This document shows, piece after piece, positions 28,100 through 37,822 of a stretch of DNA of 64,000 nt; the stretch's first letter is position 1; every line of letters begins with the position of its first letter. The notes under the pieces are model-generated. The model saw nothing but the letters and a program-made list of their open reading frames with translations, was not told the origin of the DNA and ran no database searches. The position numbers were made by a program, and so were the translations under genes. Origin of the DNA: Chitinophaga pinensis (GTDB taxonomy: Bacteria > Bacteroidota > Bacteroidia > B-17B0 > Aurantibacillaceae); assembly GCA_945860225.1 (NCBI GenBank), contig CAMAPT010000020.1:1-64000 (forward strand), read 5' to 3'.

Positions 28100-29260
28100 A
28101 TGGCAAAAGAAGTTAAAAACGTAGAATACGGATTAGAAAAAATATTTGAAGGAGCTCAAGATTTTCTACCATTATTAGGAACTGACTATGTAGAATTTTA
28201 TGTTGGGAACGCAAAACAATCTGCGCACTTTTATAAAACCGCCTTTGGTTTTCAATCTTTCGCATACGCTGGATTAGAAACAGGTTTAAAAGACAGAGTA
28301 TCGTATGTGCTTAAGCAAGGTAAAATTCGTTTAGTTCTAACTACAGCTTTAAAAAGTGACTCTCCTATTGGCGAACATGTAAAAAAACATGGTGATGGGG
28401 TAAAAGTAATTGCATTGTGGGTAGAAGACGCTCGTAAATCGTTTGAAGAAACAGTTAAACGTGGTGCCAAACCTTATATGGAGCCTACTATAGAAAAAGA
28501 TGAACATGGAGAGGTTGTTCGTGCTGGAATTTATACTTATGGCGAAACCGTTCATATGTTTGTTGAACGCAAAAATTATAAAGGTGATTTTTTGCCAGGA
28601 TTTAAGGAATGGAAAAGCGACTATAATCCAACACCAGTTGGACTAAAATTTATTGATCACATGGTAGGAAATGTTGGTTGGAATCAAATGAATACTTGGG
28701 TTAAATGGTACGAAGATGTAATGGGATTTGTTAATTTCTTGTCTTTTGATGACAAACAAATTCATACAGAATACTCAGCCTTAATGAGTAAAGTCATGAG
28801 TAATGGTAATGGACGAATCAAATTTCCTATTAATGAGCCTGCAGAAGGAAAGAAAAGATCTCAAATTGAAGAATACTTAGATTTTTATGAAGATGCTGGA
28901 GTGCAACATTTGGCGGTAGCTACTGATGATATTATTAAATCTGTATCTGAACTAAAAGCTCGTGGTGTTGAATTTTTACCTCCTCCTCCACAAGCATATT
29001 ATGATGAAATACCTGCCCGTTTAGGTGTTCATAGAGACATGATGAAAGAAGATATTAAAGAGCTTCAAAAATTATCGATATTAGTAGATGCTGATGAAGA
29101 GGGATATTTATTGCAAATTTTCACAAAACCTGTAGAAGATCGTCCTACTTTGTTTTTCGAGATTATTCAGCGTATGGGAGCTAAAGGATTTGGAGCAGGA
29201 AATTTCAAGGCGTTATTCGAATCTATTGAAAGAGAACAAGCTTTAAGAGGTACATTATAG
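28100..29260 (+). CDS. hppD: 4-hydroxyphenylpyruvate dioxygenase
   Basis: 386 aa iron(II) enzyme converting 4-hydroxyphenylpyruvate to homogentisate, the step before HmgA. The C-terminal half has the three iron ligands: H187 (FIDHMVGNV), H270 (VQHLAVATDDI) and E354 (LFFEIIQRMG). Typical are FLPPPPQAYYDEIP, the closing LLQIFTKPVEDRPT and the C-terminal GFGAGNFKALFESIE helix that covers the active site. The gene ends just before a strong terminator. fah and maiA are not in the window. Confidence 0.97.
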   Translation: MAKEVKNVEYGLEKIFEGAQDFLPLLGTDYVEFYVGNAKQSAHFYKTAFGFQSFAYAGLETGLKDRVSYVLKQGKIRLVLTTALKSDSPIGEHVKKHGDGVKVIALWVEDARKSFEETVKRGAKPYMEPTIEKDEHGEVVRAGIYTYGETVHMFVERKNYKGDFLPGFKEWKSDYNPTPVGLKFIDHMVGNVGWNQMNTWVKWYEDVMGFVNFLSFDDKQIHTEYSALMSKVMSNGNGRIKFPINEPAEGKKRSQIEEYLDFYEDAGVQHLAVATDDIIKSVSELKARGVEFLPPPPQAYYDEIPARLGVHRDMMKEDIKELQKLSILVDADEEGYLLQIFTKPVEDRPTLFFEIIQRMGAKGFGAGNFKALFESIEREQALRGTL

Positions 29261-29283
29261 TTCTGTTCGTTAATTTTTTAACA

Positions 29284-29319
29284 AAAAAAATCCCGGAAAT
29301 TTTATCCGGGATTTTTTTT
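29284..29319. terminator. Bidirectional terminator after hppD
   Basis: AATCCCGGA pairs with TCCGGGATT around a 6-7-nt AT loop, flanked by A- and T-runs. It serves hppD and the convergent hydrolase gene. Confidence 0.88.
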
Positions 29320-29329
29320 GTATGAAACG

Positions 29330-30097
29330 TTAAGAAATAAAACTCATGACACTATTAAAAAAAGCCTCGGGTTGTTCTGCATGAACCCAATGACCACTAT
29401 TAGAAATAGTCAAAATTTGTACATTAGTGAAACGTAATTCGATGTCTTTTATATCTTGCTGATTGATGTAATCTGATTTTTCTCCTCTAATGAATAAAGT
29501 ATTTGAATTACTTTTAAATTCAGGCACACTTACACTGACATTATTGTAATTTTCGGTAATCGTTTTTAAATTAAAACGCCAATCCATTTGTTTAGTATCA
29601 TCTTCTTTCCAATAAATATTTTTTAATAAAAATTGTTTTGTGCCAAAATCGGAAATATATTGATTTAAAATATGTTCTGCTTCTTTTCGTGTATTAATTT
29701 CAGAAAAATCTACCGCATTTAAAGCTTTTAAAACAGCATCATGATGGGGTTCATAAGCTCGAGGAGCTATATCAGCAATCACTAACTTATCTGCAATACT
29801 AGGATACAGCTCTTCGAAAAAAAGAACCGTTTTACCTCCCATACTATGCCCTAATAAAATAACATTCTCTAATTGATGGGTATCTAAAAACTCTTTTAAA
29901 TCTTGGGCCATAGATTGATAATCCCAAATATTACTATGTGGAGATAATCCATGGTTTCGCTGATCGATTGCAAAAACCTTAAATCCATGTTCGCCAAATC
30001 TTTTTGCCAAACTATTCCAATTATCACTTTGTCCAAATAATCCATGTAAGATTAACAAAGGTTGTCCATTTCCGTACTCTCTGTATGCTAGTTCCAT
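29330..30097 (-). CDS. Alpha/beta-fold hydrolase (YbfF-like esterase)
   Basis: 255 aa with the canonical fold. The oxyanion segment LLILHGLFGQSDNWNSLA, FAIDQRNHGLSPH, nucleophile elbow GHSMGGKTVLFFE with the catalytic Ser, a late Asp and the C-terminal His in SNSGHWVHAEQPEAF. The LFGQSDNW signature resembles E. coli YbfF. The substrate is unknown. It lies 62 nt downstream of cinA on the same strand. Confidence 0.85.
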   Translation of the reverse strand: MELAYREYGNGQPLLILHGLFGQSDNWNSLAKRFGEHGFKVFAIDQRNHGLSPHSNIWDYQSMAQDLKEFLDTHQLENVILLGHSMGGKTVLFFEELYPSIADKLVIADIAPRAYEPHHDAVLKALNAVDFSEINTRKEAEHILNQYISDFGTKQFLLKNIYWKEDDTKQMDWRFNLKTITENYNNVSVSVPEFKSNSNTLFIRGEKSDYINQQDIKDIELRFTNVQILTISNSGHWVHAEQPEAFFNSVMSFIS

Positions 30098-30159
30098 TCT
30101 AATTTTTACACTTAATTTTCTATAAAAATAACATCATAAATAATCCGTTTAACAATTTT

Positions 30160-31425
30160 CTAATCTTCAATGTTTAAAATCAATTTTCTTAACATATTCA
30201 AAGCAGTCGTAGCCGTCATGTGAATATTTCTAAGCCTATTATCCCCAAAAATAAATTTTTTAGAAATAGTTTTTTTACCGTCAGAAACCGCAATCCAAGT
30301 TGTACCTACCGGTTTTTCAGAAGTAGCACCTCCTGGTCCCGCAATACCAGAAACAGCAATTGCCACATTCGCATTTAAGACTACTAATGTTTCCTTAACC
30401 ATGGCTTCTACACACTCCTTGCTAACCGCACCTTGTTCAAGGAATATTGAATTATCAACTTTTAATAACGCATTTTTAAATTCATTTTGATAGGGTACAA
30501 TACATCCATTATAATAAGCGGAACTTCCAGAAATGCTGGTAACTAAATGAGAAATATAACCTCCTGTACAACTCTCAGATAATCCTAATTTTAAACCTTT
30601 TTCAAGTAATAATTTACCCAAAATTTCTTCTATTTTTGGTTGCTCTTTCCCGTATTCCTCATATCCATAAATATATTTATCAATCTGAGGCTTCAATTTT
30701 TCAATTTCCTCATCAATTTTCCGAATCAATTCTAATTCATCTCTCCCGTTTGCCGATAATCTTAGCCTCACCATACCGGGAGATGGTAAATAGGCTAACC
30801 CTATCCCCTTTTCATGTAAAGCATCTTCCCAATCAGAAATTAATTCAGCCAAAAAACTTTCTCCAATTCCTTGGGTTAAAATAGTTTTATGATGAATAAA
30901 TGGCAACTCAAATCTTTTTTTTATTTCCGGTATAACATCGTTCAGCAGCATGGCCTGCATTTCGTAAGGTACACCTGGCATCGACACATAAATCGTATTA
31001 TTTTTTTCCATCCACATACCCGGAGCGGTTCCATTTTTATTTCTAATAACCAAACTACCTTGTGGCACCTCCGCTTGTCTTCGATTTAAGTCCGTTAAAT
31101 CTCTATTTTTTTTCGCAAAAATTGCAGTAACATCCTGCAACACGTCTTCATCAATTACCAGATGTGTTTCAAAATATTCGCAAAACGTTTTTTTAGTAAT
31201 ATCATCCTTAGTTGGACCAAGTCCACCTGTAATTAAAACTATATTTGCTCTGTTTGAAGCATCCTCAAATGCTTTTATAATATCATTCCGATTATCAGCC
31301 ACAGAACTCATGTGAACGACACTAACCCCTATCATATTCAGTTGCTGAGCCATCCAAACCGAATTGGTGTTTATAATTTGGCCGATTAATATTTCATTAC
31401 CAATGGTTAAAATTTCTGCGTTCAT
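30160..31425 (-). CDS. cinA: CinA family protein (N-terminal MoCF-like domain plus nicotinamide-nucleotide amidase)
   Basis: 421 aa, full length. The N-terminal domain (about 1-170) shows AEILTIGNEILIGQIINTNS and ITGGLGPTKDDITKK. A middle segment follows. The C-terminal PncC domain (about 265-421) has LSESCTGGYISHLVTSISGSS and VAIAVSGIAGPGGATSEKPVGTTWIAV. CinA proteins hydrolyse NMN and related pyrophosphates in pyridine nucleotide salvage; in some bacteria the gene is competence- or damage-linked. It starts with ATG and is divergent from the DUF4197 gene. Confidence 0.95.
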   Translation of the reverse strand: MNAEILTIGNEILIGQIINTNSVWMAQQLNMIGVSVVHMSSVADNRNDIIKAFEDASNRANIVLITGGLGPTKDDITKKTFCEYFETHLVIDEDVLQDVTAIFAKKNRDLTDLNRRQAEVPQGSLVIRNKNGTAPGMWMEKNNTIYVSMPGVPYEMQAMLLNDVIPEIKKRFELPFIHHKTILTQGIGESFLAELISDWEDALHEKGIGLAYLPSPGMVRLRLSANGRDELELIRKIDEEIEKLKPQIDKYIYGYEEYGKEQPKIEEILGKLLLEKGLKLGLSESCTGGYISHLVTSISGSSAYYNGCIVPYQNEFKNALLKVDNSIFLEQGAVSKECVEAMVKETLVVLNANVAIAVSGIAGPGGATSEKPVGTTWIAVSDGKKTISKKFIFGDNRLRNIHMTATTALNMLRKLILNIED

Positions 31426-31529
31426 TGTATATTTGACTGATTTTTTGATGAAAGTATAAAATTATAAAAATAATAACTCAACATTCGCTAATACTCACTT
31501 AATAACCTAATATCTAAATTTAAAATACA

Positions 31530-32348
31530 ATGACTTTAAAACCATTATTACTTTCCCTAGTCGCATGTACAGGGTTAACATTAAACGCTCAAAATCTGAA
31601 TGGCTTACTCAATAAAGCCAAAGAAGCCGCCATTACAAATTCTACTTCTATTATTGATGCCGCGAAAACTAATACAACAGCGGCCAAAGTAATTAATAAG
31701 GCCGAAAACATTTTAGGAACTACACCTACTGCACCAGCCTTAACTAACGATGAAGTTATTAACGGGTTAAAAGAAGCATTAACCGTAGGAACAAATAATT
31801 CATCTAATACGGCGGCAAAACTAGATGGATACTTAAAAAACGAAAAACTTTTTATTCCTTGGCCAGATGAAGCAAAAGATATGAAAGCCAAATTAATTAA
31901 AATGGGGATGCAGAAAAAAGTCACTGAATTTGAAACATCTTTAAATAGAGCAGCCGAAGAAGCTGCCAAAAAAGCAGCACCTGTATTTATTGATGCTATT
32001 ACCAACATGACTATCAGCGATGGGTTTTCGATTCTAAATGGTAGCGACTCATCAGCCACCCATTATTTACGTGAAAAAACATTTTCACCATTAAAAGAAA
32101 AATTTGTGCCGGTTGTAAAAGAGGCAATCACTAAAGTAAAAGTAACCAGCTATTGGACCCCTTTGGCTACGGCCTATAACAAGTTACCGGGTGTAAAAAA
32201 ACAAAATCCAAATTTAGATGAATACGTTTGTATTAAGGCGATTAACGGATTAATGACTTTGATATTAGAAGAAGAATCTAAAATCAGAAAAGACCCAATG
32301 GCTCGTGTAACAGATACATTAAAAAAAGTGTTTGGTTATAAAAAATAA
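31530..32348 (+). CDS. DUF4197 family exported protein
   Basis: 272 aa with a signal peptide (residues about 1-20, LLLSLVACTGLTLNAQ). The mature part is helical. Family features are EVINGLKEALTVGT, KLDGYLKNEKLFIPWPDEAKDM, LNRAAEEAAKKAAPVFIDAI, MTISDGFSILNGSDSSATHYL and SYWTPLATAYNKLP. DUF4197 proteins are periplasmic and of unknown function. It is monocistronic, with a strong terminator downstream. Confidence 0.88.
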   Translation: MTLKPLLLSLVACTGLTLNAQNLNGLLNKAKEAAITNSTSIIDAAKTNTTAAKVINKAENILGTTPTAPALTNDEVINGLKEALTVGTNNSSNTAAKLDGYLKNEKLFIPWPDEAKDMKAKLIKMGMQKKVTEFETSLNRAAEEAAKKAAPVFIDAITNMTISDGFSILNGSDSSATHYLREKTFSPLKEKFVPVVKEAITKVKVTSYWTPLATAYNKLPGVKKQNPNLDEYVCIKAINGLMTLILEEESKIRKDPMARVTDTLKKVFGYKK

Positions 32349-32366
32349 TATTCTTTTCGTTTTATT

Positions 32367-32400
32367 AAAGCCATTTGTGACAATACAAATGGCTTTTTTA
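32367..32400 (+). terminator. Terminator after the DUF4197 gene
   Basis: AAAGCCATTTGT (32367-32378) pairs with ACAAATGGCTTT (32385-32396) and ends in a T run. The A-rich left side may also let it act on the minus strand. Confidence 0.88.
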
Positions 32401-32440
32401 TTTCACTAATTCTACCTTTGAACAAATACAACAAAGAAAT

Positions 32441-33733
32441 ATGACCTTAAAAGAACGATACTCTAGTATAATAAATTACTTCCGAACAAATGTTCCTATA
32501 GCTGAAACAGAACTTCATTATACAAATCCATTTGAATTATTAGTAGCTGTTATTTTATCGGCTCAATGCACAGACAAACGCATTAACCAAGTAACCCCAA
32601 AATTATTTAAAGACTTTCCTACTGCAGAGTCTTTAGCGGCCTCTGATTCTGATACTATTTTCAACTATATACGAAGTGTAAGTTATCCTAATAATAAAGC
32701 CAAACATTTGGTTAATATGGCCAATATGCTATTAAAGGATTATCATAGTAACATACCAAGTGAAATTAACGAATTGGTTAAATTACCTGGCGTAGGAAGA
32801 AAAACAGCTAATGTAGTAGCTTCTGTAATCTACCATAAACCTGCTATGGCCGTTGACACACATGTTTTCAGAGTTTCTAACAGATTAGGTTTAACCAAAG
32901 CAAAAACACCGTTGCAAAGTGAGCAACAATTGATTAAGCATATTCCAAAACAATATGTAGCTACAGCCCACCATTGGTTAATTCTGCATGGTAGATATAC
33001 TTGTTTAGCTAGACAACCAAAGTGCGAAACTTGTGCATTAACTTCTTGGTGTCAGTATTTTCAAACTAAAATCATAAACAAAAATGCACCTCATTCGTTA
33101 TCGTCTAAAAAATTAATCATGGATAAATCAACTACAATTAACAAAAAAGAAACCATAAAAAAAGTTTCAAATACAAAAGAAACAAAGGCTAAAACTGAAG
33201 CTTCTGTTAAAAAAACAACTATTCAAAAAGAACCAAAAAAAATAGCGCAAAAAGCAGAAAACAAATTTGTAGCTCATAGCACTTCTATTAAAATTGGTAA
33301 TAAAGCACCAGATTTTTCTGCTAAAAATCAAAATGGAGAAACAATTTCTTTAAATGATTTTAAAGGTAAAAATATTGTATTGTACTTCTATCCAAAAGAT
33401 AACACTCCTGGATGTACCTTGGAAGCCTGCAGTTTAAAAGATGAATACCAATATTTAACCAAACAAAATTACATCGTATTAGGCGTAAGTGCAGACGATG
33501 AAAAAATGCATAAAAAATTTGCCGAAAAATACGAATTACCATTTTCTTTATTAGCCGACACAAATTTAACGATCATAAAGGCTTACGATGTTTGGGGTAA
33601 AAAACAATTTATGGGTAAAATTTTTGATGGCATCATTCGAACAACTTTTATAATCGATGAAAAAGGGACAATTTCTCATATTATAACAGATGTGAAAACA
33701 AAAGAGCATGGAAAACAAATCCTAGGCTTATAA
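32441..33733 (+). CDS. Fusion of endonuclease III (Nth) and thiol peroxidase (Bcp)
   Basis: 430 aa in one uninterrupted frame. Residues 1-210 are endonuclease III: HhH motif LPGVGRKTANV with K121, VDTHVFRVSNRL with D139, and the 4Fe-4S cluster C188-x6-C195-x2-C198-x5-C204. A Lys/Thr-rich linker, about 211-282, follows. Residues 283-430 are Bcp/PrxQ: KAPDFSAKNQNGETISL and YPKDNTPGCTLEACSLKDEY with C325 and C330 (Cx4C). Base-excision repair of oxidised pyrimidines and peroxide removal would sit in one chain. An internal in-frame ATG at 33119 could also release the Bcp part separately. Confidence 0.9.
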   Translation: MTLKERYSSIINYFRTNVPIAETELHYTNPFELLVAVILSAQCTDKRINQVTPKLFKDFPTAESLAASDSDTIFNYIRSVSYPNNKAKHLVNMANMLLKDYHSNIPSEINELVKLPGVGRKTANVVASVIYHKPAMAVDTHVFRVSNRLGLTKAKTPLQSEQQLIKHIPKQYVATAHHWLILHGRYTCLARQPKCETCALTSWCQYFQTKIINKNAPHSLSSKKLIMDKSTTINKKETIKKVSNTKETKAKTEASVKKTTIQKEPKKIAQKAENKFVAHSTSIKIGNKAPDFSAKNQNGETISLNDFKGKNIVLYFYPKDNTPGCTLEACSLKDEYQYLTKQNYIVLGVSADDEKMHKKFAEKYELPFSLLADTNLTIIKAYDVWGKKQFMGKIFDGIIRTTFIIDEKGTISHIITDVKTKEHGKQILGL

Positions 33734-33965
33734 TTACTTAAAAACACATATAATTCTGACATTTAACCAAAAATCATTATCAAATGATGTAAATTGATCC
33801 AAAAATAAATGAATACACAATCATTCAAATGACATTAATACACATCGGTAAACCCTTTATTTTTATCAACATTTGTTAGTAAAATCATATACTCTAATCT
33901 ATTAAAACACCAATAAAATCGGTATATTTAAAGATTATTAAACAAAACTGATACTAACAACATTT

Positions 33966-35921
33966 ATGGAAGAAACAACAGCCACTGAAAAAGCAAATTA
34001 TGGCGCCGATAATATACAGGTCTTAGAAGGTTTAGAAGCCGTAAGAAAGAGACCTGCCATGTATATTGGAGATATTGGAGTAAAAGGATTACATCACTTG
34101 GTATATGAAGTGGTTGATAATTCCATTGATGAAGCTTTAGCTGGGCATTGTAACGAAATTACAGTTACTATTCTAGAAAATAATTCCATCAGAGTAAAAG
34201 ATAATGGTCGTGGTATTCCTACAGGTATTCACCCAAAATTAGGTGTTAGTGCCTTGGAAGTTGTAATGACGGTTTTACATGCTGGTGGAAAATTTGACAA
34301 AGATACCTACAAGGTTTCTGGTGGATTACATGGCGTTGGTGTAAGTTGTGTAAATGCCCTATCCGATCTTCTAGTGGCCGAGGTTCATAGAGATGGAAAA
34401 ATCACCAAACAAGAATTCTCTAAAGGCAAGCCTTTATATGCGGCTAAGGAGATTGGAACTACAGAAGACAGAGGTACTATTGTGACTTTTACACCTGACT
34501 TAAGCATATTTACAATTGGAGAATACAACTATGCTACTTTGGGAAATAGGATGAGAGAATTGGCCTTTCTTAATAAAGGTATTTCTATTTTACTAGTTGA
34601 TGATCGGAATAAAAATGAACAAGGAATTTCATATAACGAAACCTTTCACAGTGATGGTGGGCTAAAAGAATTTGTTCAATACATTGACGGTGGAAAAGAA
34701 AAATTAATGGATGATGTCATTCATATTGAAGGTGAAAAAGGAGGTATTCCGGTTGAAGTGGCCATGTTATACAATAATTCTTACAGCGAAAGCATTCAGA
34801 GTTACGTAAACAACATTAATACACATGAGGGCGGAACTCATTTATCTGGTTTTAGAAGAGGTTTAACCCGTACTTTAAAAAATTACGCGGAAAAAAACGG
34901 TCTTTTCAAAAATATAAAATTCGAAATTAGTGGGGATGATTTTAGAGAAGGATTAACAGCTGTTGTATCTGTAAAAGTTCAGGAACCTCAATTTGAAGGA
35001 CAAACAAAAACTAAACTAGGGAACAATGAAGTTATAGGAGCCGTTGATCAAGCAATCAGCGAGGCACTCAGCAATTATTTGGAAGAACATCCTAAGCAAG
35101 CTCGAATGATTGTGGACAAAGTAGTACTAGCAGCCACAGCTCGTCATGCCGCTCGTAAAGCTCGCGAAATGGTTCAGCGTAAATCGGTTATGTCTGGTTC
35201 TGGTTTACCAGGTAAATTGGCCGATTGTGCCAATAATGATCCTTTAGCTTGTGAATTGTTTTTAGTTGAAGGGGATTCTGCTGGTGGAACTGCTAAACAA
35301 GGGCGTAACCGTGATTTTCAGGCCATCCTTCCTTTACGAGGAAAAATTTTAAATGTTGAAAAAGCATTAGAATATAAAATATACGAAAACGAAGAAATCA
35401 AAAATATCTTCACTGCACTTGGTGTATTTAGAGGAACAAAAGAAGATGACCGAGCATTGAATATGGATAAGCTCCGTTATCATAAAGTCGTTATTATGTG
35501 TGATGCTGATGTTGACGGTTCTCATATTACCACTTTAATTTTAACTTTTTTCTTTCGTCATATGCGTGAATTAGTAGAAAAAGGTCATGTGTACATTGCT
35601 ACTCCACCCTTATATTTAGTAAAAAAAGGGAAAGACCAAGTATATTGTTGGAATGAAACAGACCGAGCTGAACAAGTTAAAATTTTAGGTGGAGACAAAC
35701 CAGAAAGTGTGAATATTCAACGTTACAAAGGTTTAGGTGAAATGAATGCCGTTCAATTATGGGAAACTACGCTTAATCCTGAAACCCGCACTTTAAGGCA
35801 AGTTTCTATTGATAGTGCCGCAGAAGCCGACCGTGTTTTTGCCATGTTAATGGGAGATGAAGTTCCTCCTCGTAGAGAGTTCATTGAACAAAATGCAAAA
35901 TATGCAAAAATTGATGCTTAA
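33966..35921 (+). CDS. gyrB: DNA gyrase subunit B
   Basis: 651 aa. The GHKL ATPase domain has VLEGLEAVRKRPAMYIG, VDNSIDEALAGHC, DNGRGIPTGIH and GGLHGVGVSCVNALS. The transducer and TOPRIM parts have LVEGDSAGGTAKQGRNR and DADVDGSHI. The C-terminus has QRYKGLGEMNAVQLWETTLNPETRTLRQV, favouring GyrB over ParE. It starts with ATG and has 232 bp of AT-rich upstream sequence in which I find no clear promoter. Confidence 0.97.
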   Translation: MEETTATEKANYGADNIQVLEGLEAVRKRPAMYIGDIGVKGLHHLVYEVVDNSIDEALAGHCNEITVTILENNSIRVKDNGRGIPTGIHPKLGVSALEVVMTVLHAGGKFDKDTYKVSGGLHGVGVSCVNALSDLLVAEVHRDGKITKQEFSKGKPLYAAKEIGTTEDRGTIVTFTPDLSIFTIGEYNYATLGNRMRELAFLNKGISILLVDDRNKNEQGISYNETFHSDGGLKEFVQYIDGGKEKLMDDVIHIEGEKGGIPVEVAMLYNNSYSESIQSYVNNINTHEGGTHLSGFRRGLTRTLKNYAEKNGLFKNIKFEISGDDFREGLTAVVSVKVQEPQFEGQTKTKLGNNEVIGAVDQAISEALSNYLEEHPKQARMIVDKVVLAATARHAARKAREMVQRKSVMSGSGLPGKLADCANNDPLACELFLVEGDSAGGTAKQGRNRDFQAILPLRGKILNVEKALEYKIYENEEIKNIFTALGVFRGTKEDDRALNMDKLRYHKVVIMCDADVDGSHITTLILTFFFRHMRELVEKGHVYIATPPLYLVKKGKDQVYCWNETDRAEQVKILGGDKPESVNIQRYKGLGEMNAVQLWETTLNPETRTLRQVSIDSAAEADRVFAMLMGDEVPPRREFIEQNAKYAKIDA

Positions 35922-36022
35922 TTAAAGCATATTACAATGGTAATTTATTTATCATATAGCTTTATAAAATCATTTTAAAAGAATAGAATAAAAATAATTA
36001 TAAAACACAAAACAGACAGAAA

Positions 36023-36961
36023 ATGACAAAAGTATCAGTTATCGGCGCTGGGAATGTAGGCGCAACTTGTGCAGAATATATTGCACAAAGAAGAATTGCA
36101 AGCGAAGTTGTAATTTTAGACATCAAAGAAAATTTCGCTGAAGGTAAGGCATTAGATTTAATGCAAACAGCATCATTAAATGGTTTTAATACACGCATTT
36201 CAGGAAGCACAAATGATTATGCAAAAACTGCCGGAAGCGATGTTGTAGTAGTTACTTCAGGTATTCCACGTAAACCAGGAATGACTCGCGAAGAATTAAT
36301 CGGTATCAATGCAGGAATTGTGAAAACTGTAACTGAAAATGTTTTAAAACATTCTCCAAATGCAGTTATCATTATTGTATCTAATCCAATGGATACAATG
36401 ACTTATTTAGCATTGAAAGGAAGTAAATTACCAAAAAACCGTATCATTGGTATGGGTGGTGCCTTGGATAGCGCTCGTTTCAACTGCTACTTATCTCAAG
36501 CATTAAACGCACCTTCAAGTGATGTTCAAGGTGTTGTTATTGGTGGACATGGCGATACAACTATGATTCCATTAACTCGTTTGGCAACCTACAATGGGGT
36601 TCCAGTTTCTCAAACTTTAAATGCTGAAACTTTGAAAAAAGTTGCAGCAGACACTATGGTTGGTGGCGCAACATTAACTGGTATGTTAGGCACATCTGCA
36701 TGGTATGCTCCAGGAGCCGCTGTTGCAACTATTGTTGACAGCATTTTAAATGATCAGAAAAAATTAATTCCTTGCAGTGTATTATTAGAGGGAGAATATG
36801 GTCAATCTGATATTTGTCTTGGGGTTCCAGTAATTATTGGAAAAAATGGTTGGGAAAAAATCGTTGATTTTAATTTAAATGATGAGGAAAAAGCTTTATT
36901 TGCTAAAAGTGCAGATGCTGTTAGAAATATGAACAGCGTATTGAGTGCGGCAACTGCTTAA
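36023..36961 (+). CDS. mdh: Malate dehydrogenase
   Basis: 312 aa of the LDH-like MDH type, oxidising malate to oxaloacetate with NAD+. It shows VSVIGAGNVGATCAEYIAQ, VVTSGIPRKPGMTREELIGINAGIV with the substrate Arg, VSNPMDTMTYLA, RIIGMGGALDSARF, and VIGGHGDTTMIPL with the catalytic His. It begins with ATG, 101 bp after gyrB, and ends before a strong terminator. Confidence 0.97.
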   Translation: MTKVSVIGAGNVGATCAEYIAQRRIASEVVILDIKENFAEGKALDLMQTASLNGFNTRISGSTNDYAKTAGSDVVVVTSGIPRKPGMTREELIGINAGIVKTVTENVLKHSPNAVIIIVSNPMDTMTYLALKGSKLPKNRIIGMGGALDSARFNCYLSQALNAPSSDVQGVVIGGHGDTTMIPLTRLATYNGVPVSQTLNAETLKKVAADTMVGGATLTGMLGTSAWYAPGAAVATIVDSILNDQKKLIPCSVLLEGEYGQSDICLGVPVIIGKNGWEKIVDFNLNDEEKALFAKSADAVRNMNSVLSAATA

Positions 36962-36979
36962 TTCAATTGTTATGATATT

Positions 36980-37017
36980 AACCCCCGAATACAAAGATAT
37001 TCGGGGGTTTTATTTTT
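36980..37017 (+). terminator. Terminator after mdh
   Basis: ACCCCCGAATA (36981-36991) pairs with TATTCGGGGGT (36998-37008), a 6-nt loop, then a T-rich tail. Confidence 0.88.
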
Positions 37018-37201
37018 ATTGAGAATTTTGCTTTTAGGAATACTTTCGTGATATATCACCAATCACTTAGATTAAATAATAACATTATTATAATCTTCAA
37101 AACAACCTTAAGTTAATTAAATTGAAATAATTCTAATCATGTCAGAATTAACAATTTTACATTTTAATTCCTCTATATTTTAAGCTATATTCACAAAAAC
37201 C

Positions 37202-37801
37202 ATGTCAATATTTAAAACCATCCTTTCAATTATAACTATTATCATAATTATTTCAATTTTTATGTCATTCAGTATACGAAAAAAAACAGAGCGTCAATTA
37301 TATCGTCTAGTGAAGCAATTTGATGACTTTGAAATTAGATATTATCCCAAATCAATTATGGCTACTGTTACATCTAACACCGAAACATATATGGATAATA
37401 GTAATTCAAACTTCAGACGATTGGCCGGTTACATTTTCGGGAACAATAATCGCGAAGATAAAATATCAATGACAGCCCCTGTACATATGCAAAAAAAGGG
37501 CAATAAAAATGAGATGAGTTTTGTTATGCCATCACAATATAAAATGGAACAATTACCTACTCCAAGGGACTCATCCATTAAGCTGCATTATTCTGAAGAG
37601 GGTTATTATGCTGCTATAAAATTCGGAGGTTATGCGAATAATCGTATAATCGAAAATAAAGAAGAACAGTTAAAAAAACTTATAGAACAAAAAGGATATG
37701 AAATAATAGGATTATTCCATTTTTTAGGCTACAATGCTCCTTGGGATTTTTTAAATCGCGAAAACGAAATATTAGTAAAAATTACATTTCAAGAAGAATA
37801 A
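37202..37801 (+). CDS. SOUL family heme-binding protein
   Basis: 199 aa with one N-terminal membrane segment (about 7-27). The SOUL domain fills the rest: FEIRYYPKSIMATV, FRRLAGYIFGNNN, KISMTAPVHMQ, MSFVMPSQYKMEQLPTP and a C-terminal GYNAPWDFLNRENEILVKI. SOUL proteins bind heme or tetrapyrroles; the cellular role in bacteria is unclear. It is convergent with the S46 peptidase, 21 bp apart, and has 240 bp before it that contain only the mdh terminator. Confidence 0.88.
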   Translation: MSIFKTILSIITIIIIISIFMSFSIRKKTERQLYRLVKQFDDFEIRYYPKSIMATVTSNTETYMDNSNSNFRRLAGYIFGNNNREDKISMTAPVHMQKKGNKNEMSFVMPSQYKMEQLPTPRDSSIKLHYSEEGYYAAIKFGGYANNRIIENKEEQLKKLIEQKGYEIIGLFHFLGYNAPWDFLNRENEILVKITFQEE

Positions 37802-37822
37802 ATGTATCCCCCTAAATAATAT

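Noticed and set aside
31589-32059. 156-residue minus frame opposite the DUF4197 gene
   Set aside because: Ala/Ser-rich shadow of a helical protein; the plus frame has a signal peptide and family motifs.
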